A stretch of DNA of 64,000 bases from Mucilaginibacter ginkgonis (GCF_009754905.2 NZ_CP066775.1:2294001-2358000); one strand, 5' to 3'; shown: positions 55,906 to 64,000, counted from the stretch's first letter. Notes: a model not told the origin generated them from the letters alone. Numbers and translations are program-made.

Positions 55906-57504
55906 TTATTCAGACAGCACTGTAAACTTAAAGTCCAGCGGTTGAAAGTTTCTGATCAACTCGTCAATAAAGCTTTGCCCCCATTTCACATAGAATAAGC
56001 CAAAGTTTTCATTACGTTCCTGCAGGCCGTTACCAGGGAAGAGTTCTTTTTTAATATTTTCTATCTGCGTTAGGCTTGTGGTGTACTTGCGTTTTTCGGC
56101 ACGCATCAGTTTCTTTTCCAAATTACCCATCGCGTGTTTTAAGCGTGCTTCAACAGCGGATGTCGACGGCGCGAGTGTCTCATCTATCTTATAAATGCGC
56201 AGCTTTATTTTCTCGAATATGTGGCTTAGTTCGCGCAGTTCATCTGTAAGCGAAAGCTGATGCGATGTGTGTGCAGAGACCCAATTTTTCTTGATGCTTT
56301 CTGTGTCGAGGAATAATTGCTTAGCATCCAGTTCCATCTTGCGGATCTTTGCCGCGGTGTCCTTGCGGATAACCAGTCCCGAGTTACGCAGTATAAGAAC
56401 AGGAAAAGTTAGCCGGTAGAAGTTGAACACCGACTTTAATTCCAGCCAGTAAACCAGTTCGCCGCCACCGCCAATATATGCCAGGTTTGGTAAAATGTAT
56501 TCCTGATAAACGGGGCGCATGGCAACATTCGGGCTAAACCGCTCGGGATGTGCCGCAATCTCTGCCTTTAGCTTATCTTCTGTAAAACTTGTATCAGTAT
56601 TTAGCACTTGGTAACGGCCATCTTCAAATACAATACGCTCGCGGCTGCCATCGGTCAGGTAAAAAAAGTTGATCTCCCGAGGGTTGACCTGTATAGGGAC
56701 GTGCAGTTGATTAAGCCGCTCAATAGTTTGACCGATCTGTTTAAAACTGTTCCGTCCTATAATGTCTTGCTCGATGATAGGCGCAAATTCCTTTTTAAGG
56801 CGGCTATCATCTGCATCGATAATTACAACTCCATATTTGCCAAAAAGCGCGTTTACCAAGTAACGGGTAGCTCCCGCCAGGGCGTTAAACTTTGTGTAAG
56901 CGGTCTCGACCAGCTGCGCCAGTTCTTCGCCATGGCCTTCTATACCCAACACGCCTTTATACTGATTAAGTGCTTCGCGGATGGTTTTGGTATCGAGCCT
57001 GCCGGTTGCGCCTGCCGCTTCTAAATTCCATTGCACTTTTTTACCGCCAATGTTGGTGTAGTTGATCTCTGCAAAATCGTGATCTTCGGTCGCCATCCAG
57101 TAAACGGGTACAAATTTTTTGTCCGGGAAGTGCTCGCCTAATTGGCTTGCAAGCTTGATGGCGGTAACTATCTTATAAATAAAATAAAGCGGACCGGTAA
57201 AGATATTTAGTTGGTGGCCTGTGGTAACGGTGAAAGTATTTTCGTCAGCAAGTGCATCAATGTTTTCGTGCGGAATAACAGCGCCCGCATCAACATTCTT
57301 AATATTATCGTACTGCTCATTAAGGACCGTAACCAGCAGTTCGCGGTTTGCGGTAACTTTGCGGTCTTTTAAAATTTGTGTAAAGCCATCCAGGTTTGGC
57401 CTGTAGGTATAAAAAGGTTCCAGCGCAGGCGCGTTGTCCAGGTAATCGGTAACCGTTTTGCTGAAATAACCTGTTTCCTTATAGCTGATACACTGGATGT
57501 CCAT
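55906..57504 (-). CDS. bshC: Bacillithiol biosynthesis cysteine-adding enzyme
   Basis: Last step of bacillithiol synthesis, joining cysteine to glucosaminyl-malate; cytosolic, 532 residues. Family marks are VTTGHQLNIFTGPLYFIYKI near 92-111 (nucleotide-binding loop), FVPVYWMATEDHDFAEIN near 130-147, and the late YIGGGGELVYWLELKSVFNF near 342-361. A long coiled-coil segment (about 420-500) precedes the end. bshA and bshB are not in the window. Bacillithiol is the main low-molecular thiol in many Bacteroidota, and the DinB-like protein at 43057 could use it. A TTTG-N18-TAACTTCG promoter candidate precedes it. Confidence 0.95.
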   Translation of the reverse strand: MDIQCISYKETGYFSKTVTDYLDNAPALEPFYTYRPNLDGFTQILKDRKVTANRELLVTVLNEQYDNIKNVDAGAVIPHENIDALADENTFTVTTGHQLNIFTGPLYFIYKIVTAIKLASQLGEHFPDKKFVPVYWMATEDHDFAEINYTNIGGKKVQWNLEAAGATGRLDTKTIREALNQYKGVLGIEGHGEELAQLVETAYTKFNALAGATRYLVNALFGKYGVVIIDADDSRLKKEFAPIIEQDIIGRNSFKQIGQTIERLNQLHVPIQVNPREINFFYLTDGSRERIVFEDGRYQVLNTDTSFTEDKLKAEIAAHPERFSPNVAMRPVYQEYILPNLAYIGGGGELVYWLELKSVFNFYRLTFPVLILRNSGLVIRKDTAAKIRKMELDAKQLFLDTESIKKNWVSAHTSHQLSLTDELRELSHIFEKIKLRIYKIDETLAPSTSAVEARLKHAMGNLEKKLMRAEKRKYTTSLTQIENIKKELFPGNGLQERNENFGLFYVKWGQSFIDELIRNFQPLDFKFTVLSE

Positions 57505-57561
57505 TTGATTTCGAATTTCGGATTTTCAATTTCGAACTTAGAAGTCAAAAAACCGGAACGC

Positions 57562-57591
57562 CGAAGTTAGATGTTTATCTGCTAAAACAAA
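57562..57591 (-). promoter_or_regulatory. Candidate promoter TTTG-N18-TAACTTCG for bshC
   Basis: TTTG on the minus strand (57591-57588) and, after 18 bases, TAACTTCG (57569-57562), one mismatch from TAnnTTTG. The bases that follow, TTCGGCGTTCC, are shared with the region before the alpha/beta hydrolase gene (45092-45102 on the plus strand). Confidence 0.5.
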
Positions 57592-57612
57592 TATTCTGAA
57601 AAGCGGCGCGCC

Positions 57613-58950
57613 TTATTTTACAATTTGTCCATAAAGGTCAAAGTCTTCTGCCTTGTCGATCTTTACGTTAACAAATGTGCCAATGGTAGCATACTGCGAA
57701 GACGCGTCTATCAATACTTCGTTGTCCACTTCAGGCGAATCAAACTCGGTACGGCCTATGAAATATCCGCCGTCCAGTTTATCGATAAGCACTTTGTAGG
57801 TGTTGCCGATCTTCTGCTGGTTCTTTTCCCACGAAATGCCTTGCTGTATTTCCATTATTGCATCGGCGCGGTCTTGCTTCACCTCTTCAGGGACATCGTC
57901 TTCCAGTTGGTGGGCGTGTGTTTTCTCTTCGTGCGAATAGGTGAAACAACCCAGCCTGTCGAAACGGGTTTGCTCTACCCAGGCAGCCATCTCTTCAAAA
58001 TCCTGCACGGTTTCGCCGGGGTAGCCGGTGATGAGCGTGGTACGCAACGCAAGGTTAGGCACCTTATCGCGAATGGCATTTACCAGATCGATGGTTTTCT
58101 GCTTGGTGGTACCCCTGCGCATCGACTTCAGCATATTGTCGGTAATGTGCTGTAAAGGCATATCCAAATATTTGCAGATGTTGTCGCGCTCATTCATGGC
58201 ATCCAATATCTCCATCGGGAAGCCCGAAGGATAGGCATATTGAAGGCGAATCCACTCAATACCGTTCACGTCGCTCAAACGACGAAGCAGCTCGTCCAGA
58301 TTGCGTTTGCCATAAAGATCGAGCCCATAGTAGGTAAGGTCTTGCGCGATGAGGATGAGCTCTTTAGTGCCACTCTTTGCGAGCGACTCAGCGTTTTTAA
58401 CCAACTGCTCCATCGGAAAGCTCACATGCTTGCCACGCATTAACGGAATAGCGCAAAAAGAGCACGGACGGTTGCAGCCTTCGGCTATTTTGAAATAAGC
58501 GTAGTGCGACGGCGTGGTTAGCAAGCGCTCGCCAAGCAATTCATATTTATAGTTTGCGCCAACAGATTGCAGCAGATCCTGCAGGTCATTGGTGCCAAAC
58601 CAGCCATCAACGTTGGTGATCTCTGATTCCAGTTCGGGTTTATAGCGTTCTGACAGGCAGCCGGTTACGATAACCTTACCTATCTTTCCGCTCTCTTTCA
58701 GTTCGCTGTATTGAAGAATAGTGTCGATAGACTCCTGCTTGGCATTATCTATGAAGCCGCAGGTATTGATCACCACAATATCGTTCTTGCCAACCTTATC
58801 AGCCTCATGCACCACGTCGAAGGCGTTGCCTTTTAGTTGCCCCATCAAAACCTCAGAATCGTAGGTATTTTTTGAGCAGCCGAGGGTGACCACGTTAACG
58901 CGGGGGCGATTTGGTTGTATAGTTGGTTTATCTAATATTTTGGTTCTCAT
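57613..58950 (-). CDS. rimO: Ribosomal protein S12 methylthiotransferase RimO
   Basis: Radical-SAM enzyme that methylthiolates an aspartate of ribosomal protein S12; 445 residues. The N-terminal cluster cysteines are in VVTLGCSKNTYDSE near 20-33, INTCGFID near 60-67 and VTGCLSERY near 94-102. The radical-SAM motif CNRPCSFC (CxxxCxxC) lies near 158-165, and a C-terminal TRAM domain (about 375-440) binds RNA. The LGCSKNxxDSE form marks RimO rather than MiaB. It is followed downstream by bshC with a gap, and preceded by ftsY. Confidence 0.96.
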   Translation of the reverse strand: MRTKILDKPTIQPNRPRVNVVTLGCSKNTYDSEVLMGQLKGNAFDVVHEADKVGKNDIVVINTCGFIDNAKQESIDTILQYSELKESGKIGKVIVTGCLSERYKPELESEITNVDGWFGTNDLQDLLQSVGANYKYELLGERLLTTPSHYAYFKIAEGCNRPCSFCAIPLMRGKHVSFPMEQLVKNAESLAKSGTKELILIAQDLTYYGLDLYGKRNLDELLRRLSDVNGIEWIRLQYAYPSGFPMEILDAMNERDNICKYLDMPLQHITDNMLKSMRRGTTKQKTIDLVNAIRDKVPNLALRTTLITGYPGETVQDFEEMAAWVEQTRFDRLGCFTYSHEEKTHAHQLEDDVPEEVKQDRADAIMEIQQGISWEKNQQKIGNTYKVLIDKLDGGYFIGRTEFDSPEVDNEVLIDASSQYATIGTFVNVKIDKAEDFDLYGQIVK

Positions 58951-58968
58951 TTATTTACTAGTTAAGGC

Positions 58969-59059
58969 GTCATTGCGAGCCGCTGAAAGCGGCGTGGCAA
59001 TCTCCTACTTACAGGGAAAATTTGCCAGAGATTGCTTCGTCGTACCTCCTCGCAATGAC
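58969..59059. repeat. GTCATTGCGAG...CTCGCAATGAC palindromic repeat, copy 6
   Basis: The best-preserved copy: both ends carry the 11-base word GTCATTGCGAG or its complement, with GGCAATCTCC and GGAGATTGCC-like inner parts. It lies between ftsY and rimO, both on the minus strand, so it sits inside a possible transcription unit. Confidence 0.85.
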
Positions 59060-59074
59060 GCGATGTTGAGCTTG

Positions 59075-60040
59075 TTATTTCTTAAACAAACTATCCACAA
59101 ACCCTTTTCTGTCAAATAGCTGCAGGTCGTTCATGCCTTCGCCTACGCCTATGTATTTAACGGGAATTTTGAACTGATCTGATATACCGATCACAACACC
59201 ACCTTTAGCCGTGCCATCAAGCTTGGTAAGCGCCAGGGCATTAACATCTGTGGCTTGGGTAAACTGCTTGCATTGCTCAATTGCGTTTTGACCGGTCGAG
59301 GCATCAAGCACCAGCAAAATTTCATGCGGCGCGCCTGGTACAACCTTCTGCATTACCTGCTTTATTTTGGTCAGCTCGTTCATCAGGCCCACCTTATTAT
59401 GCAAGCGGCCTGCGGTATCAATGATAGCAACATCGTCACCATTAGCTACGGCAGATTTTAAAGTATCAAACGCCACTGATGCCGGATCTGACCCCATTGG
59501 CTGGGCAACCACGCGCACGTCCACACGTTTGCCCCATAATAATATCTGGTCGACCGCCGCCGCGCGGAAGGTATCGGCCGCACCAAGCACTACCTTATTA
59601 CCGGCTTCTTTTAACTGATGAGCCAGTTTACCTATAGTAGTGGTTTTCCCAACACCATTTACACCAACCACCATAATCACATAGGGCTTATGGTTGCCGT
59701 ACTCAAAGCTGGTAAAATCGTTGCTGTTATTTTCTGCAAGGAGTTTCTGAATCTCTTCGCGAAGCAGGTTATTAAGCTCAGATGTGTTAATGTATTTGTC
59801 GCGGGCAACACGTTCCTGTATCCGCTCAATGATCTTTAGTGTAGTGCTTACGCCAACGTCTGACGTAACCAGTACTTCTTCAAGATCATCAAGCACATCA
59901 TCATCAACCGTCGACCTGCCTGCAACCGCTTTTGAAATTTTGGACAGGAAACTGTCTTTGGTTTTCTCTAAGCCGGTGTCAAGCGCCTGCTGCTCTTGCG
60001 GTGTAGTTTCTTTCTTCTTAAAAAAATCAAATAAACCCAT
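59075..60040 (-). CDS. ftsY: Signal recognition particle receptor FtsY
   Basis: GTPase that docks ribosomes carrying membrane proteins to the translocon; 321 residues, with a short N-terminal acidic region typical of Bacteroidota. The NG domain has G1 GVNGVGKTTTIGKLA near 129-143, G3 DTAGRLHN near 212-219, and G4 TKLDGTAKGG near 273-282. The N-terminus (MGLFDFFKKKE) is amphipathic and probably targets the membrane. It follows the ribosomal cluster, but a strong terminator lies between them, so it may be transcribed separately. rimO follows after the copy 6 repeat. Confidence 0.97.
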   Translation of the reverse strand: MGLFDFFKKKETTPQEQQALDTGLEKTKDSFLSKISKAVAGRSTVDDDVLDDLEEVLVTSDVGVSTTLKIIERIQERVARDKYINTSELNNLLREEIQKLLAENNSNDFTSFEYGNHKPYVIMVVGVNGVGKTTTIGKLAHQLKEAGNKVVLGAADTFRAAAVDQILLWGKRVDVRVVAQPMGSDPASVAFDTLKSAVANGDDVAIIDTAGRLHNKVGLMNELTKIKQVMQKVVPGAPHEILLVLDASTGQNAIEQCKQFTQATDVNALALTKLDGTAKGGVVIGISDQFKIPVKYIGVGEGMNDLQLFDRKGFVDSLFKK

Positions 60041-60127
60041 AATTCAAATGTGCAGATTTAATGATGTGCAGATGTGCAAATGATCTTACCGTCTTTATTG
60101 TCCCTTGCGCGGCCGGGATAATGCCTA

Positions 60128-60162
60128 TAAAAAAAGCCCTCTGGCAATTGCAAGACGGCTTT
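60128..60162 (-). terminator. Intrinsic terminator after the ribosomal protein cluster
   Basis: On the minus strand AAAGCC-G-TCT, a ten-base loop, AGA-G-GGCTTT and a run of seven Ts form a classical hairpin with U-tract. It lies after the DUF4295 stop and 87 bases before ftsY. This is the clearest Rho-independent terminator in the window. Confidence 0.75.
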
Positions 60163-60185
60163 ATCTTTTACACTAAAACTTAAAA

Positions 60186-60347
60186 TTAAGCTTTAGACTC
60201 GCTAATCGCATCTTTAACGTGATCGTTGTGAACAATTTGCTCTTTGAATGAATAAGCACCAGTTTTTGGCGACTTGATCATGGTGATCACTTTTGAATAC
60301 TCTTTACCTTTACCGGTTTTTAGTGTTGCAACTACTTTCTTTGCCAT
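60186..60347 (-). CDS. DUF4295 small protein of the ribosomal cluster
   Basis: A 53-residue basic protein, MAKKVVATLKTGKGKEYSKV at the start and KEQIVHNDHVKDAISESKA at the end. This is DUF4295, a Bacteroidota-only family encoded after rpmB and rpmG; function unknown, likely ribosome-associated from its size, charge and place. The start is the ATG complement at 60345-60347 and the stop is TAA at 60186-60188. The gap to rpmG holds an inverted repeat. Confidence 0.9.
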   Translation of the reverse strand: MAKKVVATLKTGKGKEYSKVITMIKSPKTGAYSFKEQIVHNDHVKDAISESKA

Positions 60348-60357
60348 GCCTTTTATC

Positions 60358-60433
60358 GTTATTGAGTTACTGAGTTATCATGTTACTTAAGCAAGGATAG
60401 ACCTATGACTCAATAATCTAATAACTTAGTAAC
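60358..60433. repeat. Inverted repeat in the rpmG-DUF4295 spacer
   Basis: GTTACTGAGTTAT (60366-60378) pairs with ATAACTTAGTAAC (60421-60433) with one mismatch, and the outer TTATTGAG (60359-60366) pairs partly with CTCAATAA (60410-60417). It belongs to the same family as the 60638 repeat and as the motif before DUF6496 at 39077. A hairpin here could set relative expression of the two genes. Confidence 0.55.
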
Positions 60434-60438
60434 TGTTA

Positions 60439-60621
60439 CTACTTAATTTCTTTGTGAACGGTTACTTTTCTTAATACCGGGTTAAATTTCTTTAACTCCA
60501 GACGTTCTGTTGTATTTTTCTTGTTCTTGGTAGTGATGTAACGAGACATACCCGGCATGCCGCTTTCTTTATGCTCTGTACATTCTAATATTACCTGAAC
60601 CCTGTTACCTTTTTTAGCCAT
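60439..60621 (-). CDS. rpmG: 50S ribosomal protein L33
   Basis: Small protein of the large ribosomal subunit, 60 residues. The pattern [17 protein letters not shown], then [23 protein letters not shown], is L33. The usual two CxxC pairs are missing: only one cysteine remains (ECTEH), so this is the zinc-independent C-minus form. It lies between rpmB and the DUF4295 gene in one strand-uniform cluster. Confidence 0.96.
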   Translation of the reverse strand: MAKKGNRVQVILECTEHKESGMPGMSRYITTKNKKNTTERLELKKFNPVLRKVTVHKEIK

Positions 60622-60637
60622 CTTCTTTGGTTATTAT

Positions 60638-60684
60638 GTTATTGAGTTATTTGTTATTGAGACTTAACCCAATAACTTATTAAC
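60638..60684. repeat. Inverted repeat in the rpmB-rpmG spacer
   Basis: GTTATTGAGTTAT (60638-60650) pairs with ATAACTTATTAAC (60672-60684), with two mismatches. It is a relative of the repeat at 60358. Confidence 0.5.
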
Positions 60685-60697
60685 TGATAACTATCTA

Positions 60698-60931
60698 CTA
60701 TATATATCCTTTTTTTACAAACTTATTGATGCAAGCAGAGATACCGTTTTTGCTGATAGTTTTAACAGCAGAAGTAGATACTTTTAAAGTGATCCATTTG
60801 TCTTCTTCGGGTATATAAAACTTCTTGATCTTTAAATTAGGATAAAACTTACGGTTGGTCTTAACGTTCGAGTTTGAAACGTTATGGCCATTCAGTGGCG
60901 CTTTTCCTGTTAAATCACAAATTCTTGACAT
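60698..60931 (-). CDS. rpmB: 50S ribosomal protein L28
   Basis: Large-subunit ribosomal protein, 77 residues. The opening [20 protein letters not shown] is diagnostic, and the middle [18 protein letters not shown] and the tail [19 protein letters not shown] also fit. It is the first gene of the minus-strand cluster rpmB-rpmG-DUF4295 and has a good promoter match upstream. The gene order is usual in Bacteroidota. Confidence 0.96.
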   Translation of the reverse strand: MSRICDLTGKAPLNGHNVSNSNVKTNRKFYPNLKIKKFYIPEEDKWITLKVSTSAVKTISKNGISACINKFVKKGYI

Positions 60932-60975
60932 GACAAATCTTATTTATTGAATACGCTTTTTCTCAAAAGAGTTTG

Positions 60976-61006
60976 CAAATATCGGCTTTATATCTTTAAA
61001 AATCAA
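60976..61006 (-). promoter_or_regulatory. Promoter TTG-N20-GATATTTG for the rpmB cluster
   Basis: On the minus strand TTG (61006-61004) is followed after 20 bases by GATATTTG (60983-60976), one mismatch from TAnnTTTG. The rpmB start is 45 bases further on. Confidence 0.55.
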
Positions 61007-61036
61007 CAGCCTCAGTAAAATATTTTCAAGACATTT

Positions 61037-61711
61037 TCATGGGTAATAGAGCACTCGCCTTTCGGTTACTTGCGGCCTGTCGTCTTTGGTGGCATTGGCC
61101 ACAATCCGCGTACGCTTTATCCAGTTATTCTTATCGTCAAACCCTTCGTACTTATAGCTAATGTCGTAAGTGGTGCGGTTGGGGAAGGTAATTCGTTCCT
61201 TTATTAAACGGTTTTGTTCATAGTAATAATTTACTGTCCACGCCAGTTCGCCGTTGCGATATAATTCGCTTTTCGTCCGCACAAATTTGTCGTCGTAAAA
61301 ATATTTAATGCTGGTGGCAACAGAACCGTTAAGTGCATAGTTATCGCGTTGTATCTCATTGCCTTTATAGTCATACTGGATTTTAAAATCGGCCCCGTCA
61401 CGGCCGGTGGTGATCGGCGGGTCGCCAAATTTCTTTAAGCGCAGATCAAACTCGTTGGGATTAGTGTCCCAGCCGGTACGCGTTTTCCTGGCGCGCTGTA
61501 TATCGTCTGTCATGCCATTTATGTTGTACCAATAGATCCGTTTTTCAAGTGTATCGATAGCTTCGCCCTTTTGCGGTTCCAGATAGTAGATCTCTTTCAC
61601 TTGCGATACCCTGCCAAAAATAATGTCGGGGTCTGACATTGGGTGAAGCATTTGTGCACCTGCAGCAGATGCCGCTACCATCAATCCGAAAAACAAATAC
61701 AACTTAAACAT
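61037..61711 (-). CDS. Exported hypothetical protein with tyrosine-rich repeats
   Basis: A 224-residue secreted protein with a signal peptide (MFKLYLFFGLMVAASAAGA, then Q). The mature part has short beta-hairpin-like repeats rich in tyrosine and asparagine: FKIQYDYKGNEIQRDNYALNG, then SIKYFYDDKFVRTKSELYRNG, then WTVNYYYEQNRLIKERITF, and a final SYKYEGFDDKNNW. These resemble the YD-type repeats of surface proteins, but with few copies. I cannot assign a function. It is alone on the minus strand, divergent from the acetyl-CoA synthetase gene. Confidence 0.65.
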   Translation of the reverse strand: MFKLYLFFGLMVAASAAGAQMLHPMSDPDIIFGRVSQVKEIYYLEPQKGEAIDTLEKRIYWYNINGMTDDIQRARKTRTGWDTNPNEFDLRLKKFGDPPITTGRDGADFKIQYDYKGNEIQRDNYALNGSVATSIKYFYDDKFVRTKSELYRNGELAWTVNYYYEQNRLIKERITFPNRTTYDISYKYEGFDDKNNWIKRTRIVANATKDDRPQVTERRVLYYP

Positions 61712-61821
61712 ATATCCTAAAAACGGGCACCATCAAATTTATAAAAGTTTACATTTTAAAACGCTTTAAGCAAATATCAATTCGGCATTTACTATTTTGC
61801 CAATCCATTTCATTTACCATT

Positions 61822-63723
61822 ATGAGCAGTCTTAAGATCGGTACTTTTGAAGAGTACCAGCAAGCGTATGAGCATAGCGTAAATCAGCCCGAAGATTTTT
61901 GGGCCGGTATTGCCGATAATTTTATTTGGAAAAAGAAATGGGACAATGTGCTAAGCTGGAACTTTAAAGACCCGGATGTTAAATGGTTCGAGGGTGCAAA
62001 GCTGAACATTACAGAAAATTGCCTTGACCGTCATTTGGAGACCCTCGGCGATAAGCCGGCCATTATTTGGGAACCCAACGATCCAAATGAAAAATCGCGC
62101 ACGCTAACCTATAAAGAACTGCATCGTGAGGTATGCCAGTTTGCTTTAGTGCTGAAGAACAACGGCGCTAAAAAAGGCGACCGTATATGTATTTATATGC
62201 CTATGTTGCCCGAGCTGGCAATTGCGGTTTTAGCTTGCGCCAGAATTGGAGCCATACATTCGGTTGTGTTTGGCGGGTTTTCAGCGCAGTCTATTGCAGA
62301 CAGGGTAAACGACGCCCAATGCAATATTGTGATCACTGCCGATGGTGGTTTTCGCGGGCCAAAAGACTTGCCTCTAAAACCCGTTATTGACGAGGCGTTA
62401 ACTCAATGCTCATCGGTAGATAAGGTGATCGTTTTTAAACGCAGTAGTACTTCGGTCAATATGACTAAAGGACGCGACATCTGGTGGCAGGATGAAATAG
62501 AAAAATTAAATAATAACGCCGAATGCCCTGCCGAGGAAATGGACGCCGAAGATATGCTGTTTATTCTGTATACGTCCGGCTCTACCGGCAAACCTAAGGG
62601 GGTTGTGCACACCTGCGGTGGTTATATGGTTTACACGGGCTACACTTTCGCTAATGTATTTCAATACAACCAGGGCGATGTTTATTTCTGCACTGCTGAT
62701 ATCGGGTGGATCACCGGTCACAGCTATATCGTATATGGCCCGCTATCGCAAGGCGCTACAGTTGTTTTGTTCGAGGGGGTACCAACCTATCCGAATGCAG
62801 GGCGTTTCTGGGACATTGTGCAAAAGCACAAAGTCAACATCTTGTATACTGCGCCGACTGCCATCCGTTCATTAATGAGCAGCGGTAAAGAGATCCCGGC
62901 TAAATATGATCTAAGTTCGCTTAAGGTATTAGGCTCTGTAGGCGAACCGATAAATGAAGAAGCCTGGCATTGGTTTGATGATAATATTGGCCATAACAAA
63001 GCACCTATTGCGGACACCTGGTGGCAAACAGAAACCGGCGGGATCATGATAGCGCCAATTGCAGGTGTTACCAAAACCAAGCCGGGCTTTGCCACATTGC
63101 CACTGCCCGGGGTGCAGCCGATATTGGTAGATGAGAACGGAAAAGAAATCACCGGCAACGGCGTAAGCGGTAATCTTTGCATCAAGTTTCCATGGCCGGG
63201 GATATTGCGCACTACTTACGGCGACCATGAGCGTTGCCGCCAGGCTTACTTTGCCACGTACAAAGATCTTTATTTTACAGGCGATGGCTGCCTGAGAGAT
63301 GATGACGGCTATTACCGTATCACCGGCCGCGTAGATGACGTACTAAATGTATCGGGCCACCGCATAGGCACAGCTGAAGTCGAGAACGCCATCAACTTAA
63401 CGCAAGGCGTTGTTGAATCTGCTATAGTTGGTTACCCCCACGATATAAAGGGACAAGGCATTTATGCCTTCGTGATAGCGCCCGATGCTAAAGGTGATGA
63501 CAGTACTTGCAATGCCATATTGGCTTCGGTTACTAAAGTGATAGGCCCAATCGCTAAACCAGATAAAATTCAATTTGTAAGCGGTTTGCCTAAAACCCGG
63601 TCGGGCAAGATCATGCGCCGCATTCTGCGCAAAATAGCCGAAGGCGACACATCTAACCTGGGAGATACCAGCACGCTGTTAGACCCTGCAGTAGTTGATG
63701 AGATAAAAAATGGGGCTTTATAG
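61822..63723 (+). CDS. acsA: Acetyl-CoA synthetase
   Basis: Activates acetate to acetyl-CoA through acetyl-AMP; cytosolic, 633 residues, normal for the family. Marks are YTSGSTGKPKGVVHT near 251-265 (P-loop), VYMP-like IYMPMLPELAIAVLACARIGA near 131-151, ADTWWQTETGG near 400-410, GDGCLRDDDGYYRITGRVDDV near 491-511 (hinge aspartate) and the C-terminal KTRSGKIMRR near 593-602, whose lysine is the known acetylation target. A plus-strand TATTTTG sequence lies 27 bases before the start. The following partial gene begins 9 bases later and may be in the same transcript. Confidence 0.97.
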   Translation: MSSLKIGTFEEYQQAYEHSVNQPEDFWAGIADNFIWKKKWDNVLSWNFKDPDVKWFEGAKLNITENCLDRHLETLGDKPAIIWEPNDPNEKSRTLTYKELHREVCQFALVLKNNGAKKGDRICIYMPMLPELAIAVLACARIGAIHSVVFGGFSAQSIADRVNDAQCNIVITADGGFRGPKDLPLKPVIDEALTQCSSVDKVIVFKRSSTSVNMTKGRDIWWQDEIEKLNNNAECPAEEMDAEDMLFILYTSGSTGKPKGVVHTCGGYMVYTGYTFANVFQYNQGDVYFCTADIGWITGHSYIVYGPLSQGATVVLFEGVPTYPNAGRFWDIVQKHKVNILYTAPTAIRSLMSSGKEIPAKYDLSSLKVLGSVGEPINEEAWHWFDDNIGHNKAPIADTWWQTETGGIMIAPIAGVTKTKPGFATLPLPGVQPILVDENGKEITGNGVSGNLCIKFPWPGILRTTYGDHERCRQAYFATYKDLYFTGDGCLRDDDGYYRITGRVDDVLNVSGHRIGTAEVENAINLTQGVVESAIVGYPHDIKGQGIYAFVIAPDAKGDDSTCNAILASVTKVIGPIAKPDKIQFVSGLPKTRSGKIMRRILRKIAEGDTSNLGDTSTLLDPAVVDEIKNGAL

Positions 63724-63732
63724 AACACTCGG

Positions 63733-64000
63733 ATGCGAATATTTATTATTTTAGGTTGGTCACTCGTTGCAATCTTGTTAAATAGCAGGCAAACAACCTA
63801 TATAAGCGGAAAGGTGATTGATGAGCATTTGCAACAATTTACGGGTGCGAAGATCACGAACAAAACTTCCAATATTATAAGATTTGCAAATGCCAATGGT
63901 CTGTATTCGATACCCGCGAACCTTGGAGATAGTTTAGTTTTCAGCTTTCGGGGTACTGCTGCAGAAACACGCATAGTGAAAGTTTTCACAAGGCCTACAA
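63733..64000 (+). CDS. Carboxypeptidase-like regulatory domain protein, N-terminal part
   Basis: Eighty-nine codons of a protein that runs off the right edge. An N-terminal hydrophobic stretch (MRIFIILGWSLVAILLNSR) looks like a signal peptide or anchor. It is followed by a carboxypeptidase-like regulatory beta-sandwich: TYISGKVIDEHLQQFTGAKI, then FANANGLYSIPANLGDSLVF. This domain usually heads TonB-linked outer-membrane proteins, or small exported proteins. What follows cannot be seen. It begins nine bases after the acsA stop. Confidence 0.75.
   Translation, partial: MRIFIILGWSLVAILLNSRQTTYISGKVIDEHLQQFTGAKITNKTSNIIRFANANGLYSIPANLGDSLVFSFRGTAAETRIVKVFTRPT

Noticed and set aside
57625..58155. 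A 176-codon plus-strand frame inside rimO
   Set aside because: Antisense shadow; the RimO frame has all its cysteine motifs and TRAM domain.

Overview
The window looks like chromosomal DNA of a Bacteroidota member of the family Sphingobacteriaceae, most like Mucilaginibacter or Pedobacter. The evidence is a SusC-type TonB-linked porin, several outer-membrane barrels with carboxypeptidase-like regulatory domains, Bacteroidota-only families (DUF2851, DUF5686, DUF4295, DUF6496, DUF2723/GT117), bacillithiol synthesis (BshC), a general lack of Shine-Dalgarno sequences, and promoter-like TTTG-N19-TAnnTTTG sequences. The genus is an inference from gene content. I saw no rRNA, tRNA, CRISPR array, transposase, integrase or phage gene. 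This is mostly core genome with small accessory patches.

Layout. 1-4.1 kb: the N-terminal part of a SusC porin, running off the left edge, is divergent from a Nudix-fold transcriptional regulator, followed by a PhnP-like metallohydrolase with a small overlapping partner. 4.2-8.5 kb: lolA and ftsK, an intergenic region with a parS-like palindrome, and two small proteins. 8.5-19.8 kb: housekeeping and hypothetical genes (DUF2851, basic secretory peptidase, ArgE-like M20 deacetylase, Fpg/Nei glycosylase, the large DUF2723 membrane glycosyltransferase, YwbE, DUF1345, HAD phosphatase, argH, DUF72). 20-26 kb: a TonB-type barrel, a mutarotase lipoprotein and a DUF5686 protein. 26-41 kb: ligA, an AI-2E-type permease, a secreted class II cyclic-nucleotide phosphodiesterase, an MFS transporter, an SDR, a clan GH-A glycosidase lipoprotein, an aldo/keto reductase, a Gfo/Idh oxidoreductase, a Vat-like acetyltransferase and a nucleoside phosphorylase. 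41-53.5 kb: DUF885, DinB, an alpha/beta hydrolase, another TonB-type barrel, TSUP plus DUF1634, a two-subunit M16 peptidase, DoxX and class I FBP aldolase. 53.5-64 kb: an ABM monooxygenase, UbiD, BshC, RimO, FtsY, the DUF4295-L33-L28 ribosomal cluster, a hypothetical protein, acetyl-CoA synthetase and the start of a carboxypeptidase-regulatory-domain protein.

Functional groups. One is cell envelope and nutrient uptake: barrels, LolA, lipoprotein enzymes, M16 peptidases. Another is information processing: FtsK, LigA, Fpg, RimO, FtsY, L28, L33. The third is central metabolism: ArgH/ArgE-like, FBP aldolase, AcsA, GalM. Genes are short operons or single genes on both strands. Several convergent pairs abut or overlap by a few bases.

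Non-coding signals stand out more than any unknown gene cluster. There are six copies of a palindromic GTCATTGCGAG-type intergenic repeat, and two CCTTCTCC/GGAGAAGG-type hairpins between convergent genes. A parS-like 16-mer near ftsK has a second half-copy. A 262-base convergent spacer holds eleven TGAC/GTCA cores. Related inverted repeats occupy both spacers of the ribosomal cluster. I did not find a convincing new multi-gene system; the non-coding elements are the best candidates for something undescribed.
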